Shown: positions 1 to 8,696, counted from the stretch's first letter. The stretch is 64,000 bases of DNA from Cerasibacillus terrae (GCF_008039555.1 NZ_VDUW01000002.1:186001-250000), one strand, 5' to 3'. Notes: generated by a model from the sequence alone, not told the origin. Made by a program: numbers and translations.

Positions 1-1
1 A

Positions 2-532
2 AAAATAACAGATTCTTCTTATACGATTGTTGATTTAGGAACAGGTAGTGGAATCATTGCAATCACATTAGCATTGGAATTACCTGAAGCTAAAGTTTAT
101 GCAACAGACATATCAAAAAAGGCCTTACAAATTGCAAAGAAAAACGCATCTGAATTACATGCTCCTGTCACTTTTTTGGAAGGGGATTTTTTACAACCTT
201 GTATTGATAATAAAATATTACCACAGATTATTGTGTCAAATCCTCCGTATATTTCAAGAGATGAAGAGGAAACATTATCAGATACGGTTAAAAATTTTGA
301 TCCATCTCTCGCTTTATTCGCAGACGATGAAGGTCTCGCAGCATATGAAACAATTGTAAAGCAAATAGAAATGTTAGACAAAGGACCTGAGAAACTCTTT
401 TTTGAAATTGGCCATACACAAGGAGAACAAATAACAGACCTTATCCAAAAGTATTTCCTAGATGCGAAAGTCTCCCTATTTCAAGATATAAATAAAAATG
501 ACCGAATCATTTGTGCCCAACTGAAAGAATAA
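2..532 (+). CDS. prmC: Peptide chain release factor N5-glutamine methyltransferase PrmC, C-terminal part
   Basis: The gene is cut by the window edge; the open frame runs from base 2, so its true start lies upstream (an internal TTG at 74 is not the start). The enzyme transfers a methyl group from S-adenosylmethionine to the glutamine of the GGQ motif in release factors RF1 and RF2. Visible are SAM-binding motif I (DLGTGSGIIAI, bases ~32-64), the acidic residue of ATDIS, and the diagnostic NPPYIS catalytic motif near base 240. Normally it follows prfA and precedes spoIIR, as it does here. Identification is secure; only the N-terminal substrate-binding domain is missing from view. Confidence 0.96.
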   Translation, partial: KITDSSYTIVDLGTGSGIIAITLALELPEAKVYATDISKKALQIAKKNASELHAPVTFLEGDFLQPCIDNKILPQIIVSNPPYISRDEEETLSDTVKNFDPSLALFADDEGLAAYETIVKQIEMLDKGPEKLFFEIGHTQGEQITDLIQKYFLDAKVSLFQDINKNDRIICAQLKE

Positions 533-620
533 TATTATCGAAAAAATACTAGAATACTAGTTTAAATAATTTATCTCTTGCCCATACTGTGAACAAATCA
601 ATAAAAAAGGGGCATGCGAG

Positions 621-1214
621 ATGAAGAAACTAGTATTTTTTGCTTTTATATTTATTATTTTACTCTTTACTTTTCCAATCAACGGAAAAGGTAATCATAT
701 AGAAGAATCAGAATTACAGGTGATTCCAGATGAGGCTATCCGCTTACGAATTTTAGCAAATAGTGATAATAAGCTAGATCAACACGTGAAATTAGAAGTT
801 CGCGATGCGGTGAATGAACAAATAACAGGCTGGGTGAAGCATCTTACAGATATTGATGCAGCAAGACGGCTAATTAGGGAAAATATAGATGAGATTGAAC
901 AAACCGTAGAAAATACAATTAAAGAATACGATGTCAATCATGAGTATCATGTGGAATATAATAAAAAGGTGGCATTTCCGGAGAAGACTTATGGAACAAC
1001 TGTTTATCCAGAGGGAGACTATGAAGCTGTTCTGATTACACTTGGTAAAGGAGTAGGTGAAAATTGGTGGTGTGTTTTATTTCCCCCGTTATGCTTCTTA
1101 GACTTTTCTCAAGAAGTAAGTGCAGCATCACCAGAAGAATTAGCTGAAGAGGAAGAAGAGGAAGAAGTAGAAGTGAAATTTTTCCTTTTTGAATGGTTAA
1201 AAGATATTTTTTAA
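621..1214 (+). CDS. spoIIR: Stage II sporulation protein R (SpoIIR)
   Basis: Forespore-secreted signalling protein made under sigma-F that triggers SpoIIGA to process pro-sigma-E in the mother cell. The 197-residue product has an N-terminal signal or membrane segment (residues ~3-22), the family core with RLRILANSD near residue 47 and EVRDAV, and the Trp/Cys-rich block GENWWCVLFPPLCFLD near residues 150-167. The C-terminus is a run of glutamates followed by a short aromatic segment. It is a little shorter than I recall for B. subtilis (about 224 residues). The start ATG has the site aaaaaggggc upstream. Position directly behind prmC is the standard one. I could not fix a convincing sigma-F promoter. 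Confidence 0.95.
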   Translation: MKKLVFFAFIFIILLFTFPINGKGNHIEESELQVIPDEAIRLRILANSDNKLDQHVKLEVRDAVNEQITGWVKHLTDIDAARRLIRENIDEIEQTVENTIKEYDVNHEYHVEYNKKVAFPEKTYGTTVYPEGDYEAVLITLGKGVGENWWCVLFPPLCFLDFSQEVSAASPEELAEEEEEEEVEVKFFLFEWLKDIF

Positions 1215-1315
1215 GTCGGACACTTTATGATTTCCTATTTTTCACACTGAAACAATCATAATAGAGAGAATGCGTGCATAGATTTGTAGTATATTTCTAT
1301 AAGATGAGGGTGATT

Positions 1316-1720
1316 ATGTTGAAATTAATAGGAGCGAACCATGTGTCAGAACAACAATTAGATCAATTTTTGGAATCGGTCACATCTATTTCAAAAGAAG
1401 CTCTACTAAAAGAGGGATATGTTATTATAGTAGATGAAGAGATTAAAGGATGTTTTACTTTATTATCTTTAACAGAAGAAGTATTTTGGCTAAAGCAGCT
1501 TTATATTCAACCTGAAATCGCGAATAATTTATTAGCGCTAATAGAAACTATTTTATTAATGATTAAAAACATGAAAGCAAAAAAACTATATGTTCATAGT
1601 CATCAACCCGTATTGGATATCATTTTAGATGCTTTACAATTTGAAAAGGCAAAAGAAGAAGTACAGGTAGAACAAAAGCCAAACCTTGTAGGAAAATGGT
1701 GGGAATATGATGTTTCTTAA
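1316..1720 (+). CDS. Small GNAT-like protein of unknown function, in the position of ywlB
   Basis: A 134-residue protein starting at ATG 1316, preceded by gagggtgatt; an in-frame ATG at 1304 and a GTG at 1274 are weaker alternatives. The strand-helix pattern (GYVIIVDEEIKGCFTLL, then LKQLYIQPE, a long helix, then KKLYVHSHQPVLDIILDALQF) resembles the GNAT acetyltransferase fold. However, the acetyl-CoA loop Q/RxxGxG/A is not visible, so it may be degenerate or non-catalytic. It sits between spoIIR and ywlC, where B. subtilis has ywlB, which is annotated as an acetyltransferase. The substrate is unknown. No signal peptide or membrane segment is seen. Confidence 0.7.
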   Translation: MLKLIGANHVSEQQLDQFLESVTSISKEALLKEGYVIIVDEEIKGCFTLLSLTEEVFWLKQLYIQPEIANNLLALIETILLMIKNMKAKKLYVHSHQPVLDIILDALQFEKAKEEVQVEQKPNLVGKWWEYDVS

Positions 1721-1785
1721 TAAAATGAAACCTCAATCAGTGGGTGTTTTCTAAAAGTAGAGCCTTACAGCCAGTTAATCTACGA
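1721..1785 (-). repeat. Short derivative of the dispersed two-hairpin element
   Basis: Read on the minus strand, this stretch keeps both ends of the 151-bp element found at 2042, 35783 and 35934: an ATTAACTGGCTGTAAG-like left end and a CCCACTGATTGAGGTTTCA-like right end. The ~100-bp middle is missing. It starts immediately after the stop codon of the upstream gene and lies in opposite orientation to the full copy 250 bp downstream. Confidence 0.7.
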
Positions 1786-1808
1786 TAGGGATTTTTTAAA
1801 AAGTAAAT

Positions 1809-1967
1809 CTATTCACACTATCCACAGCATAATGGGGATAACTTGTTAAAGGCAAGTGAATAATATGTGAATAAATAGGAATTTTATTAAAATCAGGTCA
1901 ATTAATCGAGGAAATGGAGCTGAAACTGTGGAAAACCATTCACTAATTAGGTAGAACTTGTGGATAA
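1809..1967. promoter_or_regulatory. Cluster of DnaA-box-like 9-mers upstream of ywlC
   Basis: One perfect TGTGGATAA lies at 1959-1967. Sites with a single mismatch are at 1818-1826 (minus sense), 1833-1841, 1866-1874 and 1927-1935, and a two-mismatch site is at 1809-1817. Three further perfect TGTGGATAA copies lie inside ywlC at 2502, 2523 and 3009. From memory of ChIP-chip work, the ywlB-ywlC intergenic region of B. subtilis is one of a handful of stable non-oriC DnaA-binding clusters, so this looks like a conserved site. Binding itself is inferred. Confidence 0.65.
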
Positions 1968-2002
1968 CTATATTAAAATAAATGTATAGTAAAGAAAACT
2001 TC

Positions 2003-2038
2003 AAAATCTGTTCCCATCAGCAACAGATTTTCTTTTTT
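2003..2038 (+). terminator. Intrinsic terminator ahead of the full-length repeat element
   Basis: Inverted repeat AAAATCTGTT / AACAGATTTT with a 9-nt loop followed by CTTTTTTT. It probably ends the spoIIR-side transcript, or a short transcript through the DnaA-box region. The dispersed repeat begins within a few bases after it. Confidence 0.8.
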
Positions 2039-2041
2039 TAT

Positions 2042-2193
2042 CGCAGATTAACTGGCTGTAAGACCTCCACATCAAGAATTCGAGATACTGAAGAATTATA
2101 AGTGGAGGATCAACAGCCAGTAAAAGCCCGATTCGTTCAACTAATAATCAGTGGAAGATAAAGAAAACTCCCACTGATTGAAGTTTCACTTTA
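2042..2193 (+). repeat. Full-length ~151-bp dispersed two-hairpin element, copy 1
   Basis: Nearly identical to the two tandem copies at 35783-36086. The left hairpin pairs ACTGGCTGT with ACAGCCAGT and, inside it, CCTCCAC with GTGGAGG. The right hairpin pairs CAGTGGAAG-type and CTCCCACTG arms. It has no open reading frame, and its two ends are not inverted repeats of each other. It is strictly intergenic. Confidence 0.85.
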
Positions 2194-2259
2194 TAGATAA
2201 AAAATGGCGAAATGCGTGACTTTCCTCTAAAATAGAAATAAGAAAAGAGGTATTTATAA

Positions 2260-3282
2260 TTGAAACAGACGAAATACTGGAAAGTAAATATAAATGAACA
2301 ACGAATCAACAAGCAATTAACCGAAGCAGCAACGCTCCTATTACGAGGAGAAACCGTAGCATTTCCAACTGAAACGGTATATGGACTTGGTGCTGATGCA
2401 ACAAATGAAAAAGCCGTGAAAAAGATATTTCAAGCAAAAGGTCGCCCACAAGATAATCCATTAATTGCTCATGTAGCTACAAAACAACAACTTGTGGATA
2501 TTGTGGATAAATATAATGAATATGTGGATAAGTTAATAGAGGCTTTTTCACCAGGACCGATTACATATATTTTACCAAGTAATGGGACATGTGCTGCGAA
2601 TGTAACAGCAGGTTTATCATCAATTGGTGTTCGCATTCCAGATCATCCAATTGCATTAAAAATTTTACAAATCGCAAATATTCCAGTGGCAGCTCCTAGT
2701 GCTAATCTATCAGGCAAGCCAAGCCCATCAAAGGCTAATCATGTTTGGGAAGATTTACAAGGGAAAATTGCGGGATTAGTGGATGCGGGACCAACTGGAG
2801 TTGGTGTAGAATCAACAGTAATTGATTGTACCGGGCCAATCCCTGTCATTTTAAGACCTGGGGGAATTTCTAAATCAGAAATTGAAGCAGTGATTGGACC
2901 TGTTCAAATGGATCCATCCCTTCATAATGATTCAGAAAAACCAAAAGCACCTGGAATGAAATACACGCATTATTCACCAGAGGTTCCTTTATGGCTTGTG
3001 GATGGTCCTGTGGATAAGTTGCAACAAATTGTCTGTGAAGTTCGTGAACAAGGAAAACGTGTCGGAGTATTACTGCAAAATAAATATCTAGAACAGATAG
3101 AAGCAGATGCGTACTTTTCACTTGGAGAAAATATGTCAGAAGTAGCAATGAATTTGTACGAAGGTTTACGCCATTTCAAAAAGGAAAACATCGATCTGAT
3201 TGTTTGTGAGACTTTTCCGGAAATAGGAATTGGACAGGCAGTTATGAATCGGCTTAGAAAAGCGGCAAGTAAAATCATTTAG
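2260..3282 (+). CDS. ywlC: Threonylcarbamoyl-AMP synthase (Sua5/YwlC family)
   Basis: Makes threonylcarbamoyl-AMP from threonine, bicarbonate and ATP, the first step of the t6A37 modification of ANN-decoding tRNAs. The 340-residue protein has the full two-domain Sua5 architecture. The YrdC-like domain occupies roughly residues 15-200, with FPTETVYGLGADA, KxR-type KGRPQDNPL and SVGVRIPDHP-like blocks. A linker with GMKYTHYSP leads to the C-terminal Sua5 domain. The TTG start at 2260 is chosen because AAAAGAGG lies 9 bases upstream and an N-terminal extension is typical. It stands alone downstream of a long repeat- and DnaA-box-rich intergenic stretch. Three perfect DnaA-box 9-mers fall within its VDK codons. 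Confidence 0.95.
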   Translation: MKQTKYWKVNINEQRINKQLTEAATLLLRGETVAFPTETVYGLGADATNEKAVKKIFQAKGRPQDNPLIAHVATKQQLVDIVDKYNEYVDKLIEAFSPGPITYILPSNGTCAANVTAGLSSIGVRIPDHPIALKILQIANIPVAAPSANLSGKPSPSKANHVWEDLQGKIAGLVDAGPTGVGVESTVIDCTGPIPVILRPGGISKSEIEAVIGPVQMDPSLHNDSEKPKAPGMKYTHYSPEVPLWLVDGPVDKLQQIVCEVREQGKRVGVLLQNKYLEQIEADAYFSLGENMSEVAMNLYEGLRHFKKENIDLIVCETFPEIGIGQAVMNRLRKAASKII

Positions 3283-3296
3283 TCTAAAAACATAAT

Positions 3297-3347
3297 CCCC
3301 TTTGGATATGCATATAGTTTATAAGCATGTCCAAAGGGGGCTTTTTT
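3297..3347 (+). terminator. Terminator-like hairpin that embeds the mntP ribosome binding site
   Basis: CCCCTTTGGA (3297-3306) pairs perfectly with TCCAAAGGGG (3330-3339). An inner ATGC/GCAT stem lies in the loop, and GCTTTTTT follows. It looks like a normal intrinsic terminator of ywlC. However, its 3' arm is the AAAGGGGG Shine-Dalgarno of mntP, and the last T of the U-tract abuts the mntP ATG. Folding would therefore block both transcription and translation of mntP. Confidence 0.8.
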
Positions 3348-3905
3348 ATGTCTCAACATATATTTGGAGAAGTTGGAACACTTATTTTTCTAGCATTTGC
3401 AGTCGGTCTTGATGCCTTTTCTGTTAGTCTTGTGATTGGTTTACAAAAAATTCGGCTAAAAAGAATTGCTATTATATCTGGAATGATTGGATTTCAACAT
3501 ATGGTCTTGCCTGCTATTGGTATGATTCTTGGTCAGTTTATATCTTCACAGGTAGGTGCATTTACGACGTTATTGAGTGGATTATTATTATTTTTTATTG
3601 GTGCCCATATATTTTTTGGTGCATTTGCAACAGAACAAAAGCATTCACCCCATCCATACGGGTTTGGATTATGGATATTAGGTTTTTCTGTTAGTGTGGA
3701 TAGTTTTCCGATTGGTTTAAGTTTTGGAATGTCTAATATTCAATCATTCTTAGTTACTATTACTTTCTTTATCGTTAGCTCCTCTTTAACATTAATTGGT
3801 CTTTTAATTGGTAGAAGAATCCAAGGAATGTTAGGTACATATAGTGAAATATTGAGTGGTAGCATTCTCTGTGCATTCGGACTAGCTGTTATATTTTCTA
3901 GTTAA
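3348..3905 (+). CDS. mntP: Putative manganese efflux pump MntP (DUF204/YwlD)
   Basis: Small integral membrane protein exporting Mn(II). The 185-residue product has six predicted membrane segments arranged as two three-helix repeats. Each repeat carries the acidic motif of the family: GLDAFSVSLVIG near residue 20 and SVDSFPIGLSFG near residue 120. The ATG at 3348 is preferred because AAAGGGGG precedes it; an in-frame ATG at 3327 has no site. It is codirectional with ywlC, as in B. subtilis, but separated by a hairpin that overlaps its ribosome binding site, so expression may be conditional. No Mn riboswitch of the yybP-ykoY type was recognised. Confidence 0.9.
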   Translation: MSQHIFGEVGTLIFLAFAVGLDAFSVSLVIGLQKIRLKRIAIISGMIGFQHMVLPAIGMILGQFISSQVGAFTTLLSGLLLFFIGAHIFFGAFATEQKHSPHPYGFGLWILGFSVSVDSFPIGLSFGMSNIQSFLVTITFFIVSSSLTLIGLLIGRRIQGMLGTYSEILSGSILCAFGLAVIFSS

Positions 3906-3921
3906 ATATAAATCGAACAGG

Positions 3922-3979
3922 CATAAAGTAAGACTTCAATAAGTGTGGATTTTCCAGCCAGTTAACCTGCTCCTGCGAT
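3922..3979 (-). repeat. Short derivative of the dispersed two-hairpin element
   Basis: On the minus strand it reads TCGCAG...GGTTAACTGGCTGG then CCACACTTATTGAAGTCTTAC, matching both termini of the 151-bp element with the centre absent. It lies in the mntP-ywlE gap. The remaining ~150 bases of that gap are AT-rich and show nothing else clear. Confidence 0.65.
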
Positions 3980-4133
3980 AAATTCGTATTCATGAAATAG
4001 CCAACTAATTATGATATATTTAAGATGAGCATTTTGTACCATTTTACAAAGAAATAATTACACATAAAATAATAAATCATTTGAAAACAGTACCAATTGA
4101 AAGAACGATTATTTTTCCTTTAGGAGTGTCGGA

Positions 4134-4757
4134 ATGAATATTTTATTTGTTTGTACTGGAAATACATGTCGAAGCCCAATGGCCGAAGCATTATTAAAAC
4201 ATAAATTCCCAGAAGTAAATGTAAAGTCTGCAGGTGTATTCGCCCATAATGGGGAAAGAATTAGCCAACATGCTGTCGATGTGTTAAAAGAAAGAGGCGT
4301 AGATGCAAATCATGTATCACAGCGGGTAACCCCTAGATTATTACAATGGGCAGATGTAGTACTTATGATGACAACCGGTCATAAGCAAGCATTAATGATG
4401 GAATATCCAAACCATCAAGAAAAATATTTTACACTTAAAGAATATGTATCAGAAGCCGATAAAGAGGTATGGGGTCAATTAAAAAAGATTTATGCGGACT
4501 TTGAAATAAAACGTTCCAAGTATATTAAAGAAAATGGGCGTAAATTAGACCACAAGATTCTTGAAGAAAATCTTTCCTCTTTACTTGAAAAAGAATTAAA
4601 TGAAATTAGAATCCTTGAACGGAGTTTGATTAATTATGATATTTCCGATCCATTTGGTGGGAGTCTATCTGTTTATAAGAAAACACTGATGGAATTGGAG
4701 GAGAATATCGATTTACTAATAGAAAAATTAGAAAAATCAGGAGATGCATATGAGTAA
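4134..4757 (+). CDS. ywlE: Protein-arginine phosphatase YwlE (low-molecular-weight phosphatase family) with an inserted helical segment
   Basis: Removes phosphate from arginine residues marked by McsB and so opposes the ClpCP degradation tag and heat-shock control. The P-loop CTGNTCRSP begins at Cys7; the Thr at position 11 is the residue known to favour phosphoarginine over phosphotyrosine. The catalytic aspartate lies in SDPFGGS near residue 172. The protein has 207 residues against about 150 for B. subtilis YwlE. The excess is a charged, Lys/Glu-rich, probably helical insertion at residues ~108-168, between FTLKEYV and the Asp loop. The 3' end overlaps the next gene by eight bases, so the two are translationally coupled. 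Confidence 0.93.
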   Translation: MNILFVCTGNTCRSPMAEALLKHKFPEVNVKSAGVFAHNGERISQHAVDVLKERGVDANHVSQRVTPRLLQWADVVLMMTTGHKQALMMEYPNHQEKYFTLKEYVSEADKEVWGQLKKIYADFEIKRSKYIKENGRKLDHKILEENLSSLLEKELNEIRILERSLINYDISDPFGGSLSVYKKTLMELEENIDLLIEKLEKSGDAYE

Positions 4758-6051
4758 AAAATCATATCGATTTAGTTTACGTATCAAATTAATGTTGTTT
4801 ACAACAATTTTAGCTATTATTACGTATACGACAAGTGCCTTATTTCTTTATTATGTGTATGATCTCATTGTTTTAAATTGGCAGTGGTTCCATATGTCAC
4901 TCGAACTGTTTACCGTCATTACTTTACTTTTTGGTATTATCTGGTCAGGAATACTTGCCTATGTTGCTGCGCGATTTATTACAAAGCCATTAGAGGACTT
5001 GGAGGAAATAGCAACAGAGGCAGCGAATGGTAACTTAAACCAAACGATACATATCCCTAAATCAGATGATGAAATTCGTGCGCTTCATCTGGCTTTTTCA
5101 GCTATGCTAACAAACTTACAAAACATGGTCCACAATATTGATAAACATTTTAATACAACAAATGAAACGGTTATCCAAATGAAAGAAGCATCTGATCAAG
5201 TTAGCATGAATTCGAACATGATTCGCGAATCTACAGATGATATCTCAAAAGGTGCTATCACATCCTCAGAGGCAATTCAACAAACAGTAGAAGCTATTGA
5301 ATGTGTTACAGATATTGCCGAACAAGTGCAGACACAAGCAAATCATTCCCGCGATAAATCGGAAGCGATGCTACAAACTTTACACAATAGTATTGTAGCT
5401 GTGAAAGAACTTGTAGAAGGTACACAGCAATTAGCAACAGATCAGGAATTATCTTTAAAAGATGTAGAACATTTAAAAGATCACGCACACAAAATTGAGT
5501 CTATCATTACAATGGTTGGTGAAATTGCTGAACAGACAAACCTTTTGGCCTTAAACGCGTCCATAGAAGCGGCGCGCGCTGGAGAGCATGGAAAAGGATT
5601 TGCTGTCGTTGCTGAAGAAATTCGAAAATTAGCCGATCAAAGCGCCCAAGCTGTACAACAAATTTCTAGTCTTATTCAAGCAATACAACAAGACATTAGT
5701 CATGTTGTTCAGCAAATAAATGAAAATGTAGTTATAACAAAGGAAGAAGCAGAAAAAGGATTATCTACGAATCACACCATTGCAGAAATGTCAGGTTCTG
5801 TTGAAGAAGTTGCCAGTGAGATTGAACAAATATCCAATTTAGTAAATGAGCAGCTACAGTCAATTCAATCAACAGCAGCACAGTCAGAAGAAGTGGCTGC
5901 CATTGCAGAACAGACAACAGCTGGAACAGAAGAAGTCAATGCAGCCATACATGACCAAGCAGCAACAATTGATAAAGTAGAAGAACTTGCCCAACACTTA
6001 GAAAAACAAGCACAGAGCTTAAAAAAACAAATCCAGCAATTTACGGTGTAA
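4750..6051 (+). CDS. Methyl-accepting chemotaxis protein with minimal external domain
   Basis: Two hydrophobic segments (residues ~12-38 and ~52-76) are separated by only about 15 residues, so there is practically no extracellular sensing domain. A HAMP domain ([20 protein letters not shown] region, ~80-130) and a long cytoplasmic signalling coiled coil follow. The coiled coil contains the almost invariant hairpin tip [20 protein letters not shown] and [17 protein letters not shown]. It would signal to CheA/CheW. The absence of an external domain suggests sensing of a membrane or cytoplasmic cue. The ATG at 4750 is chosen because AGGAG lies six bases upstream; an ATG at 4744 would touch that site. 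It overlaps the ywlE stop. Confidence 0.92.
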   Translation: MSKKSYRFSLRIKLMLFTTILAIITYTTSALFLYYVYDLIVLNWQWFHMSLELFTVITLLFGIIWSGILAYVAARFITKPLEDLEEIATEAANGNLNQTIHIPKSDDEIRALHLAFSAMLTNLQNMVHNIDKHFNTTNETVIQMKEASDQVSMNSNMIRESTDDISKGAITSSEAIQQTVEAIECVTDIAEQVQTQANHSRDKSEAMLQTLHNSIVAVKELVEGTQQLATDQELSLKDVEHLKDHAHKIESIITMVGEIAEQTNLLALNASIEAARAGEHGKGFAVVAEEIRKLADQSAQAVQQISSLIQAIQQDISHVVQQINENVVITKEEAEKGLSTNHTIAEMSGSVEEVASEIEQISNLVNEQLQSIQSTAAQSEEVAAIAEQTTAGTEEVNAAIHDQAATIDKVEELAQHLEKQAQSLKKQIQQFTV

Positions 6052-6055
6052 AGCT

Positions 6056-6084
6056 AAGCTTAGGATGTCGTTCCTAAGCTTTTT
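6056..6084 (+). terminator. Intrinsic terminator of the ywlE-chemoreceptor transcript
   Basis: AAGCTTAGGA / TCCTAAGCTT perfect 10-bp stem, 6-nt loop, followed by TTT, directly after the chemoreceptor stop codon. Confidence 0.88.
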
Positions 6085-6182
6085 AACTGATACCCTATCT
6101 TTAATTGGAAATCATAGGAGATAATAGCATATAATAAAAGAGAGAAATTACGTGATAATATTGAAAATAAAAGGAGTGATAC

Positions 6183-6626
6183 ATGATGAAAGTAATTCTA
6201 TCAGCAGACCATGCTGGGACAACCATTCGGAATGAGGTAAAAAAAGTACTGGAAGAAATGAATATCGAATATGAAGATACAGGCTGTAGTTGTGAAGCAT
6301 CGGTTGATTACCCAGATTATGCACTTCCTGCTGCTGAAAGAGTAGCAAGTGGAGAGTTTGATAGAGGTATTTTGATTTGTGGGACTGGAATTGGGATGTC
6401 TATTTCAGCAAACAAAGTGAAAGGAATTCGCTGTGCATTAGTTCATGATGTGTTTTCTGCTAAAGCAACTCGCGAGCATAATGATGCGAATATACTAGCA
6501 ATGGGTGAACGTGTTATTGGTGCAGGATTGGCACGTGAAATTACAAAGGCATTCTTAGAAACGGAATTTGAAGGTGGACGCCATGAACGCCGTGTCGGAA
6601 AAATTACCACATATGAAGAGAAATAA
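6183..6626 (+). CDS. rpiB: Ribose 5-phosphate isomerase B
   Basis: Interconverts ribose 5-phosphate and ribulose 5-phosphate in the non-oxidative pentose phosphate pathway. The 147-residue RpiB/LacAB-type protein begins with the MKVILSADHAGTTIR block (Asp and His of the substrate site). It carries the Cys/Thr motif ILICGTGIGMSISANK near residue 65 and HDVFSAKATREHNDANILA near residue 95. AAGGAGTGAT precedes the tandem ATG-ATG start. In B. subtilis this is ywlF, in the same position. The window also holds gnd and zwf, so both branches of the pathway are represented. Confidence 0.96.
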   Translation: MMKVILSADHAGTTIRNEVKKVLEEMNIEYEDTGCSCEASVDYPDYALPAAERVASGEFDRGILICGTGIGMSISANKVKGIRCALVHDVFSAKATREHNDANILAMGERVIGAGLAREITKAFLETEFEGGRHERRVGKITTYEEK

Positions 6627-6701
6627 TTATTTTATATAAATGGTTCATCCAAACACCAAGTGGGAATACCTCTTTTCAAAATAAAAAGGTAGGTGATAAA
6701 A

Positions 6702-7241
6702 TTGGATCAACTACAAGAAGAATTACAATCTATTATTCAAGAATGGGAAGAAACGGAAACTTTAGAACAAGGTGATTTATTTGTAATTGGCTGTTCTACA
6801 AGTGAAGTGGCCGGCCAGGAGATTGGTACATCTGGTAGTGAAGAAATTGCTGCTGAGATTTTTGCTGCTATGGAAAAACTCCAACAAAGAACGAAAGTCC
6901 ATCTTGCTTTTCAATGCTGTGAACATTTAAATAGGGCACTTGTTGTCGAAAAATCTACTATGGAAAAATTTAGCCTAGAAGCGGTTACCGTTATTCCAAT
7001 ACGAAATGCTGGAGGTTCTATGGCGGCCCATGCCTATCAACATATGGAAGAGCCTGTCGTAGTTGAAAAGATTCAAGCAGATGCTGGAATGGATATTGGT
7101 GAAACATTAATCGGTATGCATTTAAAGCCAGTTGCTGTTCCTTTACGGTTTAAACAGCGTTATCTAGGGGATGCGCGGATTAATTATGCTAAAACAAGAC
7201 CAAAACTAATTGGTGGAGAACGAGCAGTATACAGACATTAA
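6702..7241 (+). CDS. ywlG: Conserved UPF0340 protein YwlG
   Basis: A 179-residue cytosolic protein of the UPF0340/TIGR01440 family, whose function I do not know. Characteristic blocks are VIGCSTSEVAGQ..IGTSGS near residue 30, FQCCEHLNRALVVE near residue 70 and VPLRFKQRYLGDARINYAKTRPKLIGGERA at the C-terminus. It lies between rpiB and glyA as in B. subtilis. The TTG at 6702 is favoured by AGGTGAT upstream; a GTG at 6693 (AAAGGT) is a reasonable alternative adding three residues. Confidence 0.88.
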   Translation: MDQLQEELQSIIQEWEETETLEQGDLFVIGCSTSEVAGQEIGTSGSEEIAAEIFAAMEKLQQRTKVHLAFQCCEHLNRALVVEKSTMEKFSLEAVTVIPIRNAGGSMAAHAYQHMEEPVVVEKIQADAGMDIGETLIGMHLKPVAVPLRFKQRYLGDARINYAKTRPKLIGGERAVYRH

Positions 7242-7248
7242 AAGGTAT

Positions 7249-7297
7249 TGAATGGAAAAATTTTAATGATATAATTAAAAGCTTATAGGGTATAAGC
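7249..7297 (+). promoter_or_regulatory. Probable glyA promoter with start-site hairpin
   Basis: A perfect TATAAT at 7270-7275 is preceded by TTGAAT at 7249-7254 (spacing 15, short). Immediately downstream, at about the expected +1, lies the inverted repeat GCTTATA-GGG-TATAAGC (7281-7297). This could be an operator or a 5' stabilising hairpin. No PurR box was recognised. Confidence 0.45.
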
Positions 7298-7338
7298 AAA
7301 TCTAACCCAACTTTACATATTATAAGGGAGGAATATGG

Positions 7339-8574
7339 ATGGAACACGTCAAACAGACAGACCCAGAATTATATGAAGCAATCCAATTAGAGAAAAAGCG
7401 CCAACAAGAGAAAATTGAACTTATTGCATCAGAAAATTTTGTATCAGAATCCGTAATGGAAGCAATGGGATCCGTATTGACCAATAAATATGCGGAAGGA
7501 TACCCAGGTAAAAGATATTATGGTGGCTGTGAGTATGTAGACATTGCTGAAAATCTAGCACGTGACAGAGCGAAAAAACTATTTGATGCAGAACATGCCA
7601 ACGTACAACCACATTCAGGTGCTCAAGCAAATATGGCTGTTTATTTTACTATCCTAGAAAAAGGCGATACAGTTCTTGGAATGAATTTAAGCCATGGTGG
7701 ACATTTAACACATGGAAGCCCTGTTAACTTTAGTGGTAAATTGTATAATTTTGTCGAATATGGTGTAGACAAAGAAACAGAACAACTAGACTATGACGCT
7801 GTTTTAGCAAAAGCTAAAGAAGTACAGCCGAAATTAATTGTTGTTGGAGCAAGTGCATATTCTCGTAAAATAGACTTTACCAAATTCCGTCAAATTGCTG
7901 ATGAAGTGGATGCTTATTTAATGGTGGATATGGCACATATTGCGGGTCTAGTAGCAACAGGATTGCATGATAATCCAGTACCACATGCTGATTTTGTTAC
8001 GACAACAACACATAAAACATTACGCGGACCTCGTGGTGGAATGATTTTATGTAAAGAAAAATATGCAAAACAAATTGATAAATCTGTATTCCCAGGTATG
8101 CAAGGTGGCCCATTAATGCACGTCATCGCAGCAAAAGCAACCTCCTTTAAAGAAGCATTATCAGATGATTTCAAAACATATTGTGAACAAATCATTAAAA
8201 ATGCAAAAGTCCTTGGTGAAGCACTTGTAGAGAACGGGATTCGTATCGTTTCAGGTGGAACAGATAACCATCTACTTTTACTTGATGTGACACCATTAAA
8301 TCTAACTGGAAAAATTGCAGAAGAAGTACTGGATGAAATTGGAGTTACAACAAACAAAAATACGATTCCATTTGATACAGAAAGTCCGTTTGTAACAAGT
8401 GGAGTTCGTATTGGTACACCTGCAGTAACAACACGTGGTTTTAAAGAAGAAGAAATGAAAGAAGTTGCTTCTATTATTGCTTTTGCTCTTAAAAATCATG
8501 AAGATAAAGATGCTCTTAACGAAGCAGCAAAACGTGTAAAAGATCTGACAGATAAATTTCCATTATATGCATAA
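7339..8574 (+). CDS. glyA: Serine hydroxymethyltransferase
   Basis: PLP enzyme that converts serine and tetrahydrofolate to glycine and 5,10-methylene-THF, the main one-carbon source. The 411-residue protein shows LIASENFVS (~residue 30), [17 protein letters not shown] (~50-66), [16 protein letters not shown] (~93) and [16 protein letters not shown] substrate residues. The PLP lysine is in [15 protein letters not shown] (~residue 228). AAGGGAGGAATATGG precedes the ATG. It is a single gene flanked by its own promoter and terminator. Confidence 0.98.
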   Translation: MEHVKQTDPELYEAIQLEKKRQQEKIELIASENFVSESVMEAMGSVLTNKYAEGYPGKRYYGGCEYVDIAENLARDRAKKLFDAEHANVQPHSGAQANMAVYFTILEKGDTVLGMNLSHGGHLTHGSPVNFSGKLYNFVEYGVDKETEQLDYDAVLAKAKEVQPKLIVVGASAYSRKIDFTKFRQIADEVDAYLMVDMAHIAGLVATGLHDNPVPHADFVTTTTHKTLRGPRGGMILCKEKYAKQIDKSVFPGMQGGPLMHVIAAKATSFKEALSDDFKTYCEQIIKNAKVLGEALVENGIRIVSGGTDNHLLLLDVTPLNLTGKIAEEVLDEIGVTTNKNTIPFDTESPFVTSGVRIGTPAVTTRGFKEEEMKEVASIIAFALKNHEDKDALNEAAKRVKDLTDKFPLYA

Positions 8575-8577
8575 TAT

Positions 8578-8610
8578 AAAGGATGCCTTGTAAAAGGGCG
8601 TCCTTTTCTT
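8578..8610 (+). terminator. Intrinsic terminator of glyA
   Basis: AAAGGATGCC pairs with GGGCGTCCTTT across an 8-nt loop and is followed by TTTTCTT. Confidence 0.85.
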
Positions 8611-8620
8611 ATAGGAATGG

Positions 8621-8649
8621 TTGAATCTGAATGCGTTTTTCTGTAAAAT
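8621..8649 (+). promoter_or_regulatory. Probable sigma-A promoter of upp
   Basis: TTGAAT (8621-8626), a 17-base spacer and TAAAAT (8644-8649) stand between the glyA terminator and the upp start at 8697. Confidence 0.6.
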
Positions 8650-8696
8650 CGAATGGATGCCAAAAAATAAATAAAGATAAGGAGTGTTTAGGCAAA

